Positions 60,753 through 64,000 of a stretch of 64,000 nucleotides of DNA are shown here, piece after piece. Position 1 is the stretch's first letter; each line of letters opens with the position of its first letter. The translations under genes and the position numbers were made by a program. The stretch comes from Moringa oleifera (Eukaryota > Streptophyta > Magnoliopsida > Brassicales > Moringaceae), in contig JAJFZO010000028.1 in NCBI GenBank assembly GCA_021397835.1, positions 3,643,501 to 3,707,500 of the forward strand. Direction: 5' to 3'. Below the pieces are notes generated by a model that searched no databases, was not told the DNA's origin, and saw only the letters and a program-made list of their open reading frames with translations.

Positions 60753-62123
60753 GGTGGTTGGATGGAGTGTTGTAAAGAAGCTTTTTGTTCATGTTTTGGG
60801 TTGGTTGATTTATAGTAATTTTTGGGTTTAGTTTATGAATTTGATATTGCTCTGAGTTTTATGCGTTTGTGAGTCCCGCTGTAAATTGCATCAGTATAAG
60901 GAAACCTTTTGGCTAGAGTTGATGATTTCAAGCTATATCAAATGTGGTTGATGCCGACTGAGCTTGAAAAGGCTTTCAGGTTTTAAGCATAAAAACAAAA
61001 AGTAAGCCTTTAAAGAAGAATACAAAGTTTACCCAGCTCCAAATGCATAATCATATGTTATGGGGTCAATTTTACAGTGCCATCAAGTATGATAGAGGGC
61101 GTGCTATTTGCAAAATGTGTTAAGAAGCGATAAATGAGTGGCAATACGGCCTGGCTTTTTGTTAAAATGTTTAGTTTGTCAAGTCTTAATACCCTGGATG
61201 TTTTAAATTTTATTTTATTTTTTAAAATAATTACTTCTATGAAAATGTTGGACTAACGATTGTGTCATTCTCACATTTGTCAAACACATTCAATAGAAAA
61301 ATTGATTTTTACTTTGGCCTGAAATAAAAGATGATTTACATTTTATGTAAACTTTTTGTAAATTTTTAAAATTTATTTATATTATTAAATAAATTGTTAT
61401 ATTCAAAAAAACCATGATATAAATCTTAAGATAATTGAATCGAAACTCTTTATTTCTTACAACTAATTCCTAATAAATTGACCCAAAATTGATGACGTGA
61501 GATTCACATCAGAATCCTAAGTGTGACTTGCATAATTGATCAGAAGTGTTGATTATTAACGGATCAACAATTCTCTCACTATGGCCTAACTGCCAACAAG
61601 GCAACGTAGGGACGAGCACACCTCTCTCTCATGTAATCGTATCGCTTTTCCAAAGTCATATTTTTTTCACTTTTTAAAAAGCCAAAGAAAGAGACAAAGC
61701 GGAGGTGTGAATGATTTCCAAAGCTTCATATCCTTTATGGCATCCTTGCCTTGTTGTAGGGTTTGTTTTATTTTCTTATCTATTAGTCTTTCTTGCTCCT
61801 TGTTTTTCATTTTTTTTTTTGAATTTAACATAAGAATTTATTAAGCAGATGATAAGACATCTTTGTTTATACGAGCTATAATGAAATTTGAAGTTTCATC
61901 CTAAATACAAAAGCCAGCATAAGAAGAAAATGTCCTTGTCATAATCAGACTTTTTGAACGTTAAAAAAAAGTATTCTTTTTATTTTTAAAATTTTTTAAT
62001 AAAAAAATAAAGATCATAAACAATCATTTTTGTAATATAAATGGTTATCAGTTTTATTTTAAAACTTTTTTTTTTAATTTTAAAAGAGAAAATATGAAAT
62101 TCATTTAAAGATAAGAATGGCTT
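60753..62123. other. Intergenic DNA downstream of the unknown gene
   Basis: The 3' untranslated region likely occupies the first 150-200 bp. No other gene is visible. Confidence 0.5.
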
Positions 62124-63200
62124 ACTTCACTAGAGGATTTAAGATCAGAAGTTAGTTATGTGTAGGAAAAGATTAACACTATTGCAAGTACCCAACAATT
62201 GACACCGCTTAAGTAGCATGATCTCGTATTTTGATTTGTAATAGTTTAAAGTTAATCCCAAAATATTATAACTTGTATGATAAATTTATTATGTAATTTT
62301 ATGCAAGAATCTCATAATCTAGTCAACACTAGATCTCTAATTCAAAAAATAAATATGTTTTAATTTAGAGATCTAAATATGACATTCATCAAATCCTTTT
62401 CTCCAAAATAATTTTGAAAAATGCATTATATAATTTATAAGATTGATAAATAATTAACAATCATTATCTTTTCATTCATTTTTTATAATTCAATTGCAAG
62501 AAAGTAATATCTTCAATATAATTCTAGCCTTTCTACCAAACAATAAACAAAACAACCTTAGGAGAGTTTCCTAGAGAGAGATTCTAAGCTTCACCAAATG
62601 TAGCTTTTAGCACTCAGTTGTCGAGATCTTGAGAGGCGGTTGTCTAAAGACAGAGAAATCTGCAGAGATTTAGTTGTTACTATTTTGATCTAGAGAGAAG
62701 TAAAGATTTAAAGATTTTTTGGTGTGATTTGGAGGTTTTCTGGTGATTGCAGATGCAAATTATAAATATTCCAATTGCAAATTGCAAAGATTGCAGATTT
62801 TAGGGATTTGGATATGTAGGTATACAAGCGTTTTCGATCAATATTCGATTGGTTGATGGATGCTTGATTGACTGATTGATTGGATATCTTTTATTTATTT
62901 CTGTTAAGAGTGAAAGATCTATTTATAAGGAGAAAATGGGATAAGGTCCATTAGAGATTCGCTAATCTGTTGTAGAGAAAAAGGAGCTACAATTCTATCA
63001 ACCAAATCTTGAATTCAAAAATCTATCACTACATAATGCGTCTTCTCTACAGATGAGATTGGAATCAACCGTGTGCTAAAATTAAAAAATCTATTGTGAG
63101 AGGAAGGAAATCATAGAGTTGGAATGCTTTTTGTGCGAATTCTATTCGAAGTCTTCCACATCTTCTTGAGCTTTCACAATTCTTTTTCTTTAAGCAGCTA
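62124..63200. repeat. LTR-like debris
   Basis: TTATGTGTAGGAAAAGATTA (about 62157) matches the motif at 24318 with few differences. Further on, CTATTTATAAGGAG (about 62918) could be an LTR TATA box. The assignment to a gypsy-type LTR is inference. Confidence 0.35.
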
Positions 63201-64000
63201 CATACTTGAATCTCAATGTGAGATTAGGGGAAACCATATAGGCTAGTCCACATCGGGGTTAAATGGTGTCTGAAACCTGATCATGTTTAAGTCCAGTTCA
63301 TCGTGATTATCCCAATCATTCATTGAATCTCGAAGTGAGGTTGAGGTCAATCATATTAGAGAGTTAAAACCTAATGTGACTTTCGGGGTTGAGTTATAGC
63401 TACACCTGAAACTCAAAGCGAGATAAAAGTTAGTGACATTTGGCTATGAATTACACATGGGGAAGTAAGATTGAAATCAATCACATTTGGGGTTAAATTG
63501 ATCTAATGTAATAACTGAATTAATCACATTTAGATCAATTTAGCTTTGATGTGAGATCGAAATCAATCACATTTAGTACTGGGTTGATCTAATATGATAA
63601 CCGAATTGATCACATAAGGATCAAGTTAATTTTGATGTGAGATCGGAGTCAATCACATTGAGAGTTAAATTAATCTAATGTGAAACCTAAGTCAATCACA
63701 TTAGGTTTAAAATTTGATATGAGATTGGATTCAACCATATCAAGAGTTAAATTGATCTAACGTGAGAATTAAGTCGTTTACATTAGATTCTAAATTTGAT
63801 GTGAAATCAAATTCAATCACATCTGGTATACAAATTAGATCTGAAATTTGATGTGAGATTAAAATTAATCACTAGGATTAAATTTGAAACTTGATATGAG
63901 ACTGAGGCCAATCACATTGAGAATTAAGTTGAATGTGGATGTGAGATCAAAATCAATCACATCGAGATTATGTTGGATCTAAAACTCGATGTCAAATTAA
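63201..64000. repeat. Tandem repeat, mostly 82-87 bp unit, continuing past the window
   Basis: The core GATGTGAGATCGAAATCAATCACAT recurs near 63461, 63548, 63634, 63716, 63798, 63852, 63894 and 63940, alternating with GTTAAATTGATCTAATGTGA. Spacing is 82-87 bp and then shortens to 42-55 bp near the edge. Confidence 0.8.

Noticed and set aside
1..64000. tRNA, rRNA genes or CRISPR arrays
   Set aside because: None seen. The only tRNA-like signal is the SINE-like repeat at 7611-7860, and the tandem repeats lack the spacer pattern of CRISPR.

Overview
This window looks like nuclear DNA of a flowering plant, most likely a repeat-rich eudicot; I cannot name the species. The reasons are spliced genes with GT-AG introns, very AT-rich intergenic DNA, plant-type CACTA (En/Spm) DNA transposons, Ty1/copia and gypsy-type retrotransposon remains, and plant gene families (a LEA4-5-like LEA protein, a plastid-type enoyl-ACP reductase, plant NSE4).

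Layout. 1-5156: the 5' part of a CACTA element on the minus strand, running off the left edge; its ORF2 is open across six exons but its TNP2 gene is truncated. 5157-12300: gene-free AT-rich DNA with a dimeric tRNA-derived SINE-like repeat and a 26-bp minisatellite. 12440-13326: an intact two-exon LEA gene behind a dense ABRE cluster. 15579-19587: an enoyl-ACP reductase pseudogene that kept its introns and carries several independent lesions. 20467-23425: an intact seven-exon NSE4 gene (SMC5/6 complex kleisin), convergent with the pseudogene. 23430-31080: AT-rich DNA with tandem repeats, LTR-like debris and one possible orphan gene fragment. 31090-39033: a second, heavily decayed CACTA relative in the same orientation, interrupted at 36113 by another CACTA terminus. 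39430-43260: a decayed minus-strand Ty1/copia element. 46040-48420: a plus-strand 'putative gypsy type transposon' relic. 50953-57918: the end of another CACTA element, into which a nearly complete Ty1/copia element (52368-57291, target duplication GGCGC) inserted. 59697-60752: an intact single-exon plant gene of unknown function. 60760-64000: intergenic DNA ending in an 82-87 bp tandem repeat.

Only three genes look functional: LEA4-5-like, NSE4 and the 351-aa unknown. They are unrelated housekeeping or stress genes, and I see no operon-like or cluster logic. The most informative material is the transposon biology: hairpin-type subterminal repeats, two CACTA ends that share an internal ~140-bp satellite and flank but have different termini, and a copia element whose premature stops are nearly all explainable as C-to-T deamination. 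I found no convincing new gene system. Family assignments come from motif recognition by eye, not from database searches.
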